The position numbers were made by a program, and so were the translations under genes. Under the pieces are notes generated by a model. The model was not told the DNA's origin. It saw nothing but the letters and a program-made list of their open reading frames with translations, and searched no databases. DNA of 64,000 nt from Strongyloides papillosus (taxonomy: Eukaryota > Nematoda > Chromadorea > Rhabditida > Strongyloididae): the NCBI GenBank assembly GCA_005656395.1, contig SRSI01000028.1, positions 310,001 to 374,000 on the forward strand, written 5' to 3'. Of this stretch, positions 13,160 through 28,100 are shown one piece after another; position 1 is the first letter of the stretch, and every line of letters starts with the position of its first letter.

Positions 13160-16100
13160 ATGAATATGAAGAAACGTAAGGCAAAAAGAAATACGGTGGT
13201 TAGACATATCATTATATTATTTATCCTGCTCTTCCAATTCAATTTTGTAAAAATGAAAAATGGTAATTTTTTATATTTTTCTAGAAAATATACAAATATA
13301 TGTGTACATATAAATCATCCTCTATTTTGTTTTTTTTTAATAATATAGTATAGATTTTTTGAACCAATAATTCTCATTCATAAGCTATTAATCACTATTT
13401 TTTATTAAGATATCCATTACACTAGTTACATTCAACTACTTTCTTGTAAGTTGATGTAGGAAAATTTTAGTTTTATAAATCCCTTGATGTTATTTTTTTA
13501 TCAATAAAAAACATGCTTATTTGTGACTTTTTATAAAAACAAACCATTTTTTTTCTAGACCCTCCAAAATTTGTTGTAAAACCAGATTCATCAACAGTTG
13601 TAGAAAATACTAAAGTAAGTTTCTTTTGTCGAGCTGATGGTAATCCACTACCAAGTATTGTTTGGAGACTGAATGGCGAAAATGTTAATAATCCAAGGGT
13701 TACTATTAAAACATTACAAAATGGTTTCTCAACATTACGGATTGATCCAATATTAATAAGTGATAAAAATACATCAATTTCTTGTATAGCTGATAATGGT
13801 GTTCGACAACCCATCAAAACTTCTGCCTTATTAACTGTCCTGCCTACTGATTCTATACCTGATGGTTTTCCAAAAGTAGAATCACATCCATTATTAAAGT
13901 CCGTTGAACAGGGAAAAACAGCTCATGTTAGTTGTCGTGTAACAGGAGAACCAAGGCCAAAAATATTATGGCTTCGTGATATGATGCCAATTGATATTAA
14001 AACAAATAATAGATATTCAGTCTCAACACTTGGTAACCCTGGTAAGTTCAATTGCTAAATAAACTGCTTTTTTATATAGATAAATTTTTTTATTAAATTT
14101 GCTTAGATATAAAAAATGAAAGTAACGGTAGGAGAAAATAAGCACAATACTTCAAATTTTTAGTTTCTTTTTAGTTTTTTTAATATTTCTTCTGGAAATT
14201 AACTATTTTATCATCATTTTCATTTCACAATCACACAATATTTTTTAATTTTAATATTTAAGCACATAATCTTTTTTTCCACAGATATTTTAAATTAAAA
14301 GTAATATAATTAACAATTTTAGGTGCATTAATGATACAACAAGCAAGAGAAGAGGATCAGGGAAAATACGAATGTGTTGCTAGGAATGGACACGGTGTTG
14401 TACAATCTAAAGCTGCACAATTATATGTGAAAGGTTAGTTTATTAATAAAATTAACAATTCATAAAAGAGGAAAGGAAATATCTTGTTAACATTTTATAA
14501 AACACATAAATATAACAACAATATAAAATATTTAAAAATGAAATATAATTCTATATGTGTTAAATATTTTGATAGATCGTTACTCATATTACTTTTATAA
14601 TAAATAGGGTACTACTTTTATATCTTTAAATAATACCCTGTATATTTTTGTTTTTTCTATCATTTAATTAACCGAAAAAAAATATTTATGCTCCTTGGTA
14701 ATGTATTTTATAATTAGATAAATTTCTAATTTTTTTTTCATGTATTAAGGGGAAAAGTGTTTTGTATAGAGTTTAATGAATGATTAATCCATAGAAAAAA
14801 GACAAAAAGGAAAAAATACTATAAGAAGACTTATTTGCTTTAAATTAATATAAAATAAGCATTTTGTATATGAAAAGTTTTTCCTTTTTTTTCATTAAAA
14901 GGCTCTAACAAACTAGCCATATTAAAGTATTCTTATCATATCAACAATTTTAATGTAACATCTTCCTATTTACATTATTAATTTTCTCCATCCTATTTTT
15001 AATCATAAGAAAGATGGCATTTTACTTATTTTTAATGATTTTAGCGTTAAAATGGATATATTTTAAGAATAAAGTAAAATTCAGTGAGAAATTATCAATA
15101 TTATTGTGAAAAATTTAAAAAGCCTATCTTTTTAGAAGGAACGTTAAATTATCTTATTTAACTAATTGTTTACATATGGTTGACAGAATGTGTTTTATTT
15201 AACATTTACAACTATTAACAATCCTTGTAAAATAACTTATTACCCCTTGATTTATGTATTAATTTATCACATTGGAACAATAATATGAATTTTATTGACT
15301 TTTGGAAAATTATATAATGTATTGAAAAATATGTTCACTGATTATTTTATTATATATAATATAAATAGTACATATTCCAAAAGTTTTATTTTTATGGATA
15401 CTCCTGATAAAGATTATCTCTTCTTACAAATTATATTTCTAACTCTTAATTGTATGTTGAGTTGAAAAGTGAAACAATATTAGGATATAGTATCTCAACT
15501 GATTATTTATGATGACTATCCATAACTTATATAGAATATTCTCTTACTCTCATTAATTCGTTTCTATTATCCGATTTATATTTAATAATATTCTTTTGTA
15601 AATTGATATTATAAAAGTAAAGTGTTACAAAGAAGTTCAAAATCTGTTACGGTTATTGTCAAGAAACTTTTTAATCATAATATCAACCTAGTTACTTATA
15701 AACTTACTGTTTTATTTCATATCACTTAACACAAATTATTATTAAGCTTCTCCTAATGATTCATTAGTAATAATAATTTAGTTTTTGTATTTTATGCTAA
15801 AAGATACTATCTAACTCTACAACAATTATAATATTTATTAGAGACATATAACTTATATATATATTATCAACTAATAGAAAGCTTGTTATAGTTTATTTTC
15901 AATAACTCTTATAATTCCACTCAAAGTTTTTACAAAAATTTTTATATCACTATATGATGAGATTGCTAATAACTTTTAATTTAAATATTTATACACACAT
16001 TCAAATATACAAAGATGGTTAATTTATTTTCACTACTATTATTTTGATAGAATTAAAAGACAATGCTTTATTTTTATTAATTTATAGTAGTTTTCTCACT

Positions 16101-19100
16101 CAATAAAACTTCTTAATTATTATTTAAAAAATATTTATATATATAATATTAATAATTACCTTTTTTTGTTTTAATTTATTGAAATAAAAATCATTTTATC
16201 ATCTAATCAGACATAAATATAATACAATTTTATATAAAATATGAGTTAACATTAATATTCTTAATGTATCGCTTTTAAAATCTAATAAAGTTTTAAAAAT
16301 ATTTTCCTATCAATTCTACTACTTAACATTTTTATGATGTCGATAATCAAATGAGTAAAAGATCTTTTTTTATCGTAAAAATTCTCTCATTATTAATATA
16401 AGTTCTTTTTCCACCATTTATATATATTTTTTTGATTTATTTTAATAATAGAGTAATAAAAATTTATCTTAAAGTATTTTTATTATAGTTCGAATGAGCT
16501 GACCTACACTATATATTTATATAAAGTTACTAAATAAAGAGAACATTTTGGCATTAGAGATGTTATTTCTCAAGCCTTTTTTAAGATATCAATTATTTAT
16601 TTTTATTACTTTCAATTTAAATATTTATGGGACAGCATTTATATTTCAACATGCGGTCCCAAATAAAGTTTTTCATGAAGCTCAAAGATTAGCTATGGAT
16701 TATAAGAGATGGGAAGTAGAAAATGATACTATTAATTTTGAAGCATCCCAAAATGGTAAGATATATAAATTTTAAAATAATTTCTTTAAACTTCAAACTA
16801 AATATTGATACTAAAATTTTTCTGTTCTTTCTTCTTTTCATCATATAATTAAAAATTTGTGTGATACAATTTGATTAAAGTACATTCCTCTTTTATTGAA
16901 TAAACCATGAAAAATAATAGTATAAAAATTTGTTAATTAAATTTCGTTTTTAAGTACGCCGAGTTCCACCATATTTTTCATATAAGCTTGAAAAAGTTTA
17001 TAAAGTATTGAAGGGTGGAAATGTTAATTTGACATGTGTTGCAGTTGGTTATCCTATGCCAAGAGTTTTTTGGAAACGTCAATCAGATGAAGTTTTATTA
17101 AATGATCCACAAACAGCACCAATTGGTAAGAATGTTTTAAGATTGACTGTTGTTGAGGAGACAGCTAATTTCACATGTATAGCTGTAAGTAAACTTGGTA
17201 ATATAGAAGCATCAACAACAGTTATTGTTAAACCGTTACCAGAAACACCAAAAGATTTACGAGTACTCTCCATAAATAGTACATATATCATATTACAATG
17301 GCAAAAAGTGATGTCTGATTATGATCATGTTATAACACATTATGTAATAAGGTATCGACAAAAATATTCGAATGAAAAGAAGTTTATGGAAAAGGTTGTT
17401 GGAAACAATGAAACAAATACAATGATTAACGGTTTAACACCATTTACACAATATGAATTTATGATAGCTTCTGGTAGTTTATTGGGACTTGGTAAATTTT
17501 CATATCCATTAGAAATTCAAACAGATGAAGATTTACCATCAACATCACCAACAAATATTCATGCAAAAATAATTAGTAGAACATCACTATTAGTTCAATG
17601 GGATTCACCAATAACACCAAATGGTAAAATTATTGAAAATAAAATTTATTATACTAATAATGTTAATGATAAAAATATCACACAATGGAATTATGTAGTT
17701 GTTAAAGATAGTAAAAACACAGTAACCTTAGATAATTTAACACCTGATGATACATATTATTTATCAATACAAGCAAAAAATATTAAAGGATATGGACCGC
17801 CATCGGAGATTGTTAGTGTTGTAACCAAACCTGGTATTCCTGGGCAACCAATAAATTTTCATGGCAAAGCAATTGATTCAAGTAAAGTTCAAGTTATGTG
17901 GGAGAAACCTGCACAATTTTTCAATATAAAGGGTTATGTGTTAAGATATAATACGACAGAAAATGATTATGAGGAAATTGAAATTAATGAACATAACACG
18001 AAATATGTTGTTGATAATTTACGGGAAGGTACCTTTTATTCTTTTCAAATTGCAGCAAAATCATTAAGAGGAATGGGAAATTTTGGAAATACAATAACGT
18101 TAAAAACATTAGATAAAGGTACGTATAAATTTCTTTTTTTTTAATTTAATTAATTTAATTTTTAGAAGAATTCGAAGATGCATACGGTAAGTTTTTATTT
18201 AAAAAAATACTATAGAAAAATATTTTTTAAGATTCCTAAAGTACTTAAGATAATATCTTTATATGTTATTTAATTAATCTTAGAAAAAAAATTCCTTAAA
18301 TAAGTGTAAAAAAACATGAATCTTCTAGATAATATTTCATGAAATTGAGAGGCGTCTATAGATAAAATTTATCGTTTTTTCTAAACTAAATCTCCTTAAC
18401 TCTATTTCTCTCATATGTAAAATATCTCACTATAGTCAATTAATTTTAATATCATTTTCTCAGATAAAATTTATTATACAAATCTTTCTTATTCTTTTAA
18501 ATAGGAATTTTTTGTTGATACAAAACAAAGCTTCGCATACACCTCCTGTACATTAATATACTTATCATTTATATTCAGCAATATATATAAATTTTATTGT
18601 AATTTAATTCTCTTATACTATACATATAAAATGGATATCCAAAAATTATGAAAACAATTTTCTTTTTTACATCATTAAAATGGTATCATCTTATTTTAAA
18701 ATTTTTTCCTTCAAAACTAAATGAATGTTTTTAAAAGTCAATTATGTTGACAATTGAAACTAGGCAACAATTGTTTTATTTTATAGAAATTATATTTGGT
18801 TAAATTAAATAATAGATATCTTCTGACGATAATGGATATCTTTACTATTATATTATAAAAAATTTGTTAAATTTAATATCCACTTTTAGTACTCTGGTCA
18901 ATATTTTTAAAAATATATATCAATTTTTAAACATTATATAATTTTATATATATGTTTTAAAAAAATTGAATATAATGTGATTCACTTTTTTTATATTATT
19001 TTATATTTTATTCATTGAATGACTAAGATAATCCTTTAGTAATGATATTTTTACTTTTGAAGAGTGTAATTTTAAGTAAAAAATAATGTAACAAGTTTAT

Positions 19101-22100
19101 TGAAAACTCTTTTAGCACGCAAAATAAATTTTACGGATTGTGAACAAAATAGATAAACATTATTTAACCAATTTTTCATTGCTTTCAAAAACTATGAAAT
19201 TTTTAAGAATACTAATATTTGGTTTGGTATCATTATTTTGTAGTGGATTACTTAAATTTTACAATGTTTACTTATATCTACTAAAATCATACTTTCCCAT
19301 GCAATCTTCATGTTATCTTAGATTGTTCATGTTTTCAACTTTTTTTTGTTATTTATTTGTTATTATCTAAATAACAACACTTATTTGTTTTTTTAAGTAT
19401 TAACAAAAATCTATTGTTATGAAATTTAACTGTTTACATTAGTTTTGCCATCTTATAAGCAATTTTTTCCTTTTTTGTAGTTTAAATAATTTTTCAATAT
19501 AAGTTATTATAGTATTAATATATTAATTTAACGTATACTTATAATAAAACTAAGTTCCTATATTTCATTAAGAAAAAGTAAATGTCAAATACTGTCATTT
19601 AAGGGATAGAAAAACTTTTCTACACTCTAATTTGTCATAACCTTCCTCTTATTAAAGCTATCATTTTGAGTAACATGAAATAACTTATACTTTGTAAAGT
19701 AAAAACTTTTCAAATTGTTTGTTCATCCATTAAATATTGAAAAGTTCTCCTCTTTATTAACAATAAATTTAGTAAATATTGTTTTTCTTTTCTTTACTGA
19801 AATAGTTTGATTAAGAAAATGTATAATATTATAAATATTGTTATGATAAAACAATTCTCTTTCTATAAAAGCATCATAATATTATCGTGGGACCTAATTT
19901 TATAATATTTATATTAACTCTTTTCAAAACACACCACATCGTTGGAGTAATTTTTCAATTAACTGTAACTTCTATAGATCCTTGGAGATGAAGTAAATCT
20001 ATCCAAATGTTCTTTTATTATTACTTACTTTTGCTTTTCTTCAAACATATATTTTGTATGATAATACAATTACGTCGAATATTGTATAAAAGCATTAATA
20101 AGTTTATTCTATAAACCAAATTATGTATACTTTCCTTTTTATGCAATCTCCTATTTATATCAAAGATGATTAGTAATATTGTCGTAATATTTTCAGATTT
20201 ATTATAAACTACTAATGCATCAAAATAAACTCAGAAAATTTACCTTATCTTGATACTTTTTTAAAATTTTTTTTATTTTTAGCATTATAAACATAAATTT
20301 TAAATTACTTACCATAATATGACTTTTTCCTTATAAAATGTTATTACATTAAAAAGATATATTTTATACATTTTTTTAATACATAAAAAATGAAAAGATG
20401 TTCATTATTTCTTTTAATTTCCTCTTGTAATATAAAAGATAAACACAGTTGGTATAAAATCTAATTATGAAACTTTAAAGTAGGATTTTTATAAGTGCCT
20501 TTGATACGATAAACAGATTCAAGTTAAAACTCACATAGCCATCTGTCGTTGTAACACTACATATATATTTAAATTAGAATATGGATTTTACTTACTTTTT
20601 ATAATCTTGATTAAGATATGTCCTTGATATTGTATAGTTGTCACTAAAGTAAAAATCTTTTTCATGAATTTTACTAGGTAAAAGGGAGAACCTATCAAAT
20701 TGGCTCGTAAATATGTGAATTATTAATGATTATATTATACACATACATAATGTCTTTTGTAAGATATTTATTAAATATAATCTATTTTAATGTTATTTAT
20801 CCTTTAATTTCTTTTCTCAAAATTCATTATCCTTTTTACTATTAAATAATCATAATACTTATTTTTATTATTAAAAATATTGATTTTCTTCAAAAACTGT
20901 TTTCTTTAAAATAATTTCACTACAGATACATAAAATTATTAATTCACATCTATACATGAATTTCACTAAAAAAATAATAATTTATCAATATAAAAAATTT
21001 TCATTTTTTTATAATGTCAAAATTTTTAATTCATTAATCATATAGAATATTATTAACGTATCAAACATCATTTATATTCATGCATAATTAATGATTATGA
21101 AAATGTTTTTATAATCATTTTAAGTAGAAACCAATTTAGTATACATAAACAATCATCAGCATTATCATTTTTCATATAATAATTGAATTGTATGCAAATT
21201 TAGAGATATAAATTGTCATTTTGTCTTAAATTCTCAAAATACTATGCTTCATATATCTTTCTTTCTTTTTTCACTCCTTTTTTAGTTAAATTGCGGCTTT
21301 TTAAAAGTGTATAAAATTCACAGCATGAAATTAATGCCATTTGTAATAATAAAAAGAAAAATTTTATATACAAGACAGTTCCTTTTGTATTTTATAGTTT
21401 TATTCACTTTTCCTTTCAATCATTATTAACATTTTATTATTGGTTTTTAAATTTTTCTTTCTTTTATAAAAATAGTTATTTTAGAAAGATCATATGATAT
21501 AATAAATATTATATCTCTTAACAAATCTAATTTTATTATATTTTTAATTATCAAAATATAAATGTCTAGCATATTTGACATTATGAAAATTAAATTAACC
21601 TTTCTTAATATTATATATCAATAACTATTTATATAAAAAAAATTTAATACTATCAAAAGTGTACTTTATATTAGTGATCATCCATAAATGTAGTTTTGCA
21701 CCAGTAATCCTTCAATTTATTCATTTTTATATATTACGAAAATAAATTGCTAATATCATTCATTAACTTTTTATGGCTTTTTATTATTAAGGTCATTTTA
21801 GAATAAAAATATTCTTCTCATTTCAATTATATTCTTTTTACCATAGTTTTTTTTATTTATTATATAGAATATGAAAAGTAAGAAATGCTATTATTTGGAC
21901 TATTGTTTTTGTTTTAATATTTGTTAAACATATAACGAACAGTCATATATTTTTAAAAAGTTCTTACTGTTATATATTCAATAATATTTATTTTATTAAT
22001 AATAATATATTTTACGGTTTTATTATAATACTCCATTTTTTTAATTTATTATGGTTTTTATTAAAAAGATATTTATACTAAAGACATTCTTTTTGATAAT

Positions 22101-25100
22101 TATGATGCACTTTTTCGTATCAAATTGATTTATCAACAAAAAAAACTTTTAGTTTTGATGATGAATAATAAGTAGAAATTTATGATTTATCTACCCACTT
22201 ATATATAACCCTTTTCTATCTTGAGTATAGTAATGTTACAAAGGTGTACTAAGTGATTGGGCTGATTATTGTATGCTATTAAATGACACATACACATTGC
22301 ACGCTATTTTATACATTCTCACAAACCGACCTTTTTCTTAATAGTGCCAATTTAGACGTTGATTGTGCACCTGGATTGCATCCTATAGAAGCATCTATGT
22401 CATTATAACTAATACAACACACCTTATTTACTTTTTCTTAAACATTTTTAACTATTATTTTTATATACTATAAAAATTATCATTTTTTAATATTAATATA
22501 ATATGATAAATAAATATAAATATTCGTTCTTTTATGTGAAATAAAATTTATAGTATGCATTCTTTTTCAAAAATTTTCTTTATTTATACCAAATAATATT
22601 TTTTTAACTACAATATTTTAATGTATATATTTATTTTTGAAGAATATCTTTGTATTTCTAATGATTATGTAAATAATTGTAATATAGATATATATTTATA
22701 TGTAATAATATATTATTTATTATTATATATAACTAATAATTGTCATTTTAAAAATTTTTCCTATTAGTAATTATTATTTCCTTGCTTATAAATTAAGCTA
22801 TCTGTTGTGTTAAATTAAAGATGTAAAATATATTTTTACTTTAAAAACTAATACAAATATTAAATAAATTTTACCTTTTTAAGTACAGCCTTTTTTTGTC
22901 TTCCTCCTAATTTATGCGTATTCATCATCATCCTATTATGTCATGTATGAATGGCTTTACATAACAAAAGTCCAAAACTCTTTAATATATTCATTTATTA
23001 TTATTTGCGCGAACTTCTTAACTATTTTCATTAAATGTGAAATAAACAATTATATATAAAAGTTTTAGTGAATTTATATAAGATTTATGCTTGTTATTGT
23101 ATTATATTTTACTATAATAGGATATGTTAAATTTTGTATACCCATATTTAGAAAGTTCCTATTTATTTTACCATCCTTACTATCAATTAAAAATTAGCTT
23201 TATCTTTTGTTAAAATTTATTCATTATAACCATTTTTCTTTTATCTTATATTTATAATACAATATTCTCTTATGTGTTCTTATTTATATTTTAACTTTTC
23301 TATTTACCATTCATCTAAATATACAATTCCCTTTTTTTTTTGTTATGTTTAAACTAGATATATTAATTTTTATAATATTCTTAGTATTATTATTAAACTT
23401 TTATACTATTTATTTTTTTGCTTTTTTTATATAAATATTATTAAATGCTCTAAAAAACGTATTTCTACTATTCTCTCTGCAATCATTCAAAATTAGTTTG
23501 AAATGTTGTTATAAATATCCATATAAACAGATATTTCTTACTTTTCGTCATGTCATTTTTTTAATCTATCATCATTTCTATGTATACAGATATCGAACGT
23601 AAAAATAATTACAATTTCTATTTTTTTGAAATATTTTTACTATTAAGTAATTATATTTTTTAGTGCTAATATCATCTGAAAAAAATTGCCTTAATAATTA
23701 CTAAAGTAATGCAAAGACTGAATTTTTTATTATTAAAAAACTCTACATAGACAACATTTAAAATAAGCAATAGAAAGAAGATTTATTATTATTTTTATTG
23801 TATATATAATAAAATAATCACTAACTGTTTGGAATGATAGGTTCCTCATATAAGTTTTTATTACTTTTATTATTATTATTTATAAAAAAAGTTTATTCTG
23901 GAAGGAATGATGTATATAAAGGTTTGTCTTAAGTATAATTAGGAAATAAAAAGAGTATATACAAAGATATGAAATCTTTTTTATTTCTATAATAAAATAT
24001 AATTAAAAATTTATTATTTATAACTATATATTTTTGTTATAGTGCCACCTGAACCAGAAGATGTTAAAGTAGAAGCAATTAATGCTACAACTGTCCAAAT
24101 TACTTGGAAAGCTCCATCATCATATAGTGGTGTAATATTAGGTTATAATGTTTATAAAGAGAAACTTTTTAATGGAGAACCTGTTGATAATAAACTACAT
24201 AAAGCTATCTCTGTATATCCAAAAGAGGTAATTTATTATTTTTAAAAATAATTAAATATTTATTCTTTTAACTATCTATTTCAGCAATTAAGTGCTATAA
24301 TCACAGACTTACAGCCAAACACCGAATATTCATTTAGAGTTAATGCAGAAAATAAGTTTGGAGATGGGGAACATTCAAATCCAGTGAAAATAACTATGAA
24401 TGGTTTACGTAAGTTATATTATATGCGTAAATTAAACTATTATTAAATGTAATTATGCTTTTAGCACCATCACCACCAATTATTCAATCACTTCTATTAG
24501 TAAAAGAAAAACCTCCTTTAACAGCGCGCGTTGAATGGTTACCGCCAAAAGAGACGTATGGCAAAAGCATAACAAAATATCATTTATGGTATCGTCCAGA
24601 TATCCACACTGAATATAGTAGAATTGATATATCAGGTGATGAGAGGTCCTATGAAATTAAAGATCTTATAATGTTTCGTGAATATACATTTGTCCTAGCA
24701 GCAGCAACAGTTGATGGTGTTGGTGGGAATGCAACAGAATCATTATCAACACCAGCTGGTGTACCATCATCACCACCCCTAAATGTTCGTTATGATATTA
24801 TTAGAGGGAAAATAATTTTTGCATGGGATCCTCCACCATTAGACCAACAAAATGGAAATATAACATATTACCGAGCCACTCTAACCTCTGATTCCAAAAG
24901 ACCATTAGTTAAAAATGTAAGTGATCACAAAAGAATTATTTATACGAAATAGGATTAAATTTAAAAATATAATAAAGTATTTGAATAAGAATAAATATAA
25001 TGAAGTGAAAATTTCTGGGAGTGGGGGTAATAATGAAAATCTTGAAATAGTGTTAAAAATTTTTATCAATTCTATTATAAGTTAATTTTTCTTACCCATA

Positions 25101-28100
25101 CAACGAAAATATATCTGTATATATGTATATATTTAGTCATTTCACAATACAAAGATGTACATGAATATGAGTGAAGAATTTTTGGTTGTTATTTACTTTA
25201 AAGTCAACAATTTCAAAAAGTCTTCTTTATCTCTTTTTAGTAATACTTTCTATTATGCTAGTTAGTTAATCTTTAGGCTACTATTCCTTATTGAAAAGCT
25301 TTCAGATTTTTGGGAGCAATTTTATTTTTAATTAGTTATTTTACCAAAATTAAACAAAGTTATATATAAGTAGTGAATATTTTAAAAGCTCATAAACATA
25401 AGTTATTAAGTATATTTTTGATTATATTTCAGCATCTTCAAATACTTTTATACTTTCCTAAATTATTTTCTTTTAATTTATATGTATATAATGTATATTG
25501 TGAATAGATATAATTTTTATTAAAGTCATATATTTAGAAGAAAATTTTTATATAACAGATATACATGTATATGTATATAAAACTATTTTCTTTTATATTT
25601 ACTTTTTTTTCCCTTAGGTTACCGAAGGAACATCGATTGCATTGGCAATGCCAGTTAAAAGCACATCAACATTTAAAGTAGCAGCAGCAACAATGAGCGG
25701 ATTAGGTCCTGATTCTCCAGGTCTTATTATTTATCCTGATGCATCAGGTAGGTATAAAAAAATTTATGTATAGTAGAGATACTTATAATATTAAAAATAT
25801 ATAGAAATGTATAGTGCTATCAACATATATATATATCTCTATAAAGAAATATATGATAAATTAGATGTCGTAATAATGGCAATAGAAAAATTAATATTGA
25901 CATTATTTTAATTGATACATAATATTTTTGCGCATAAAGTGCTTTAAATATGTTCAATACACGTCAAATTGTAATTCAACTCTTCAAACTTCAAAATTTT
26001 TATTTTCTGATGTGTTCATTCAACTGTAGTTTTATATTAACAGTATATTTAGAAATATGCCAAGAGGCATGATAAAGGTACATAAAATATTATGTTTTTT
26101 CTTTATTTGTTAGTTTATAAGTTAAATGGTTATGTAATTTTATTAAATATATATATTCATATGGATATATAATAAACATTAAATTTCTAGTCCTCTATTT
26201 TAATTTCAAATTTTTATAACTTTATTTAAATCTTTATTATATTTTGTTAGTTAAAATTTTGTGTAATGAGTGATATTTTTTATAAAAATGATTTTATACA
26301 TATAATTTAATACTAACACCTTCTTAGAAGATAGAATTAATGTCTCTGAAGACTTACATAATTTAAGTGTTTTATATATATCAATGATTCATATTATAGA
26401 AAGCTTTAAATTATAAAATTTAATTAAAATGTATATTGAAGCTATCAAAATTGATAAGAAACTATCATCTTAAGTATTCTAGTTAAAGAATCATTTATTG
26501 TAAAGTGTTTCATACCTCTCTTTGATATATGTGGATGGATTTGCAAAATATGGAATTTCAATATATTTTTATTTGAATTTATTCATTTTTTCCTACATTA
26601 TTTTTCTCATTATTTTAACTCGATTTAGGTAATTACAAAATATGACAACTAACAAGTGTTAAAGAAAAATAATAAAAAAAATTATTATAATAAGCTTTTT
26701 TTTACTCTATCTTGAATTTTTAATAGTAATTATTTGTTTTATCTTTTAATTTTATACATTTATATATTCACACATGTATATGAATAATAATATTACTTTA
26801 GTTAATTATTATTTCTTTTTACCTTAAAAATTAATCGCTTTTTCTTTATTAGTGTAGAACTTTACCATTTCCTGTACTTTTATATCCAATACCCTTCTTA
26901 CAATTAATGATCATATTAATGTATATTTCTATTAAATAAAATTATTATTTTATATAAAATTTAATATTTAAAATTGAAATATAAAGTGTACTTTTTATTT
27001 TATATACTTATTAAAAATTCTATAGTTATATTGCAAAAATTAAAATGTTTATTAATATAAATGAAACAACATCAAAAAATATGTCATCTACTATTATTGT
27101 AACTACTACAACAAGTACGCTAAATAATACCACACCCCATTTAATATCACCTAAAAAGTGTGAAGATCAAATGGTATTGAAGTTTGATGAGCTTGTTAAT
27201 CAATTATCATCTGGCTGGAGGTATCATGTATCGAATACTAAAGGAATTAAAGATTCATGGTTAAATTTTGAATTATTTTATAAGGATATATGTAGTTATA
27301 CACTTGGTCTGTTTAAAAATTTTTTTTTTTATAAATTTTTTAACATGCTATATTAATTTTACCATTGAGACAATTTTAATTATTTTCTTTTATTTTTTAT
27401 GAGATCATTATGCTTGACAAAACTGCTGTCAATATGCTTAATTGGTTGCATTTATGGATATCTATTTTTTTCCCTCTCCTTTAATTATATGATAGTGCAT
27501 CATTATTTTCTGGAACATACATTTTATATACACATATTGTTTTTAAGTATTCTTATATTTGTCAAAATATGGACATTTTATCATTCTTTAATAAGGAGGA
27601 CTTAAAATTGACATCCTTCCATTTTCTGAGTTAAAATAAATGACTTTGTATCTAATTCATTAATACACATGAGAAATCCATACTATCTTATTAAAAAGTT
27701 AACTTCTTCCACAAAACATAATATTTACTTCAAATGGTTGTTTATTTTTTTGACTTAAAAATATTTATTTACATAATTTAAATATGATAATTTTTTATTT
27801 ATTCTTGATATGGTTAACATTTAATTTTTCATTTTTAAATTTAACTGATTTACCTATTGATGTTTTTTTAACGAAAAATAGTGGACAAAAAAATAAAAAT
27901 CGGGTTAATGAGGATAGTAATCATAACCAATATTATCAAATGAGGAGAAAAAGTATGAGAGAATTTAACTTTAAACACAACACTACATCATATAATATTT
28001 TATCAGGTCTGTTGTAGGCTAATGAAAAATTTTCTGTAATTGAAATTACATTATATATAATTTAGGATTAAAAAAAAGTAATACATCAACAAATGATTAT

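Larger units (their letters stand above)
25748..28065. other. ptp-3: LAR intron region holding alternative spacer and start exons
   Basis: Between the seventh-type FN3 exon (ends 25747) and the acidic spacer exon (starts 28066) there are 2.3 kb. Most is AT-rich and empty, but two open segments with matching donors are described separately (27026-27306 and 27784-28006). A further hydrophobic frame at 27399-27605 lacks a usable donor and was not accepted. Confidence 0.5.

Noticed and set aside
13473..13817. 114-codon minus-strand frame
   Set aside because: It is the antisense shadow of the Ig1 exon of the LAR gene, which has proper splice sites and Ig motifs on the plus strand.
16485..16510. 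tagttcgaatgagctg, resembling a tRNA T-loop
   Set aside because: No acceptor stem, D-arm or anticodon arm can be folded around it.
27399..27605. Hydrophobic frame inside a LAR intron that could be another signal-peptide exon
   Set aside because: It ends in a stop with no plausible donor that would join it in phase to the 28066 exon.
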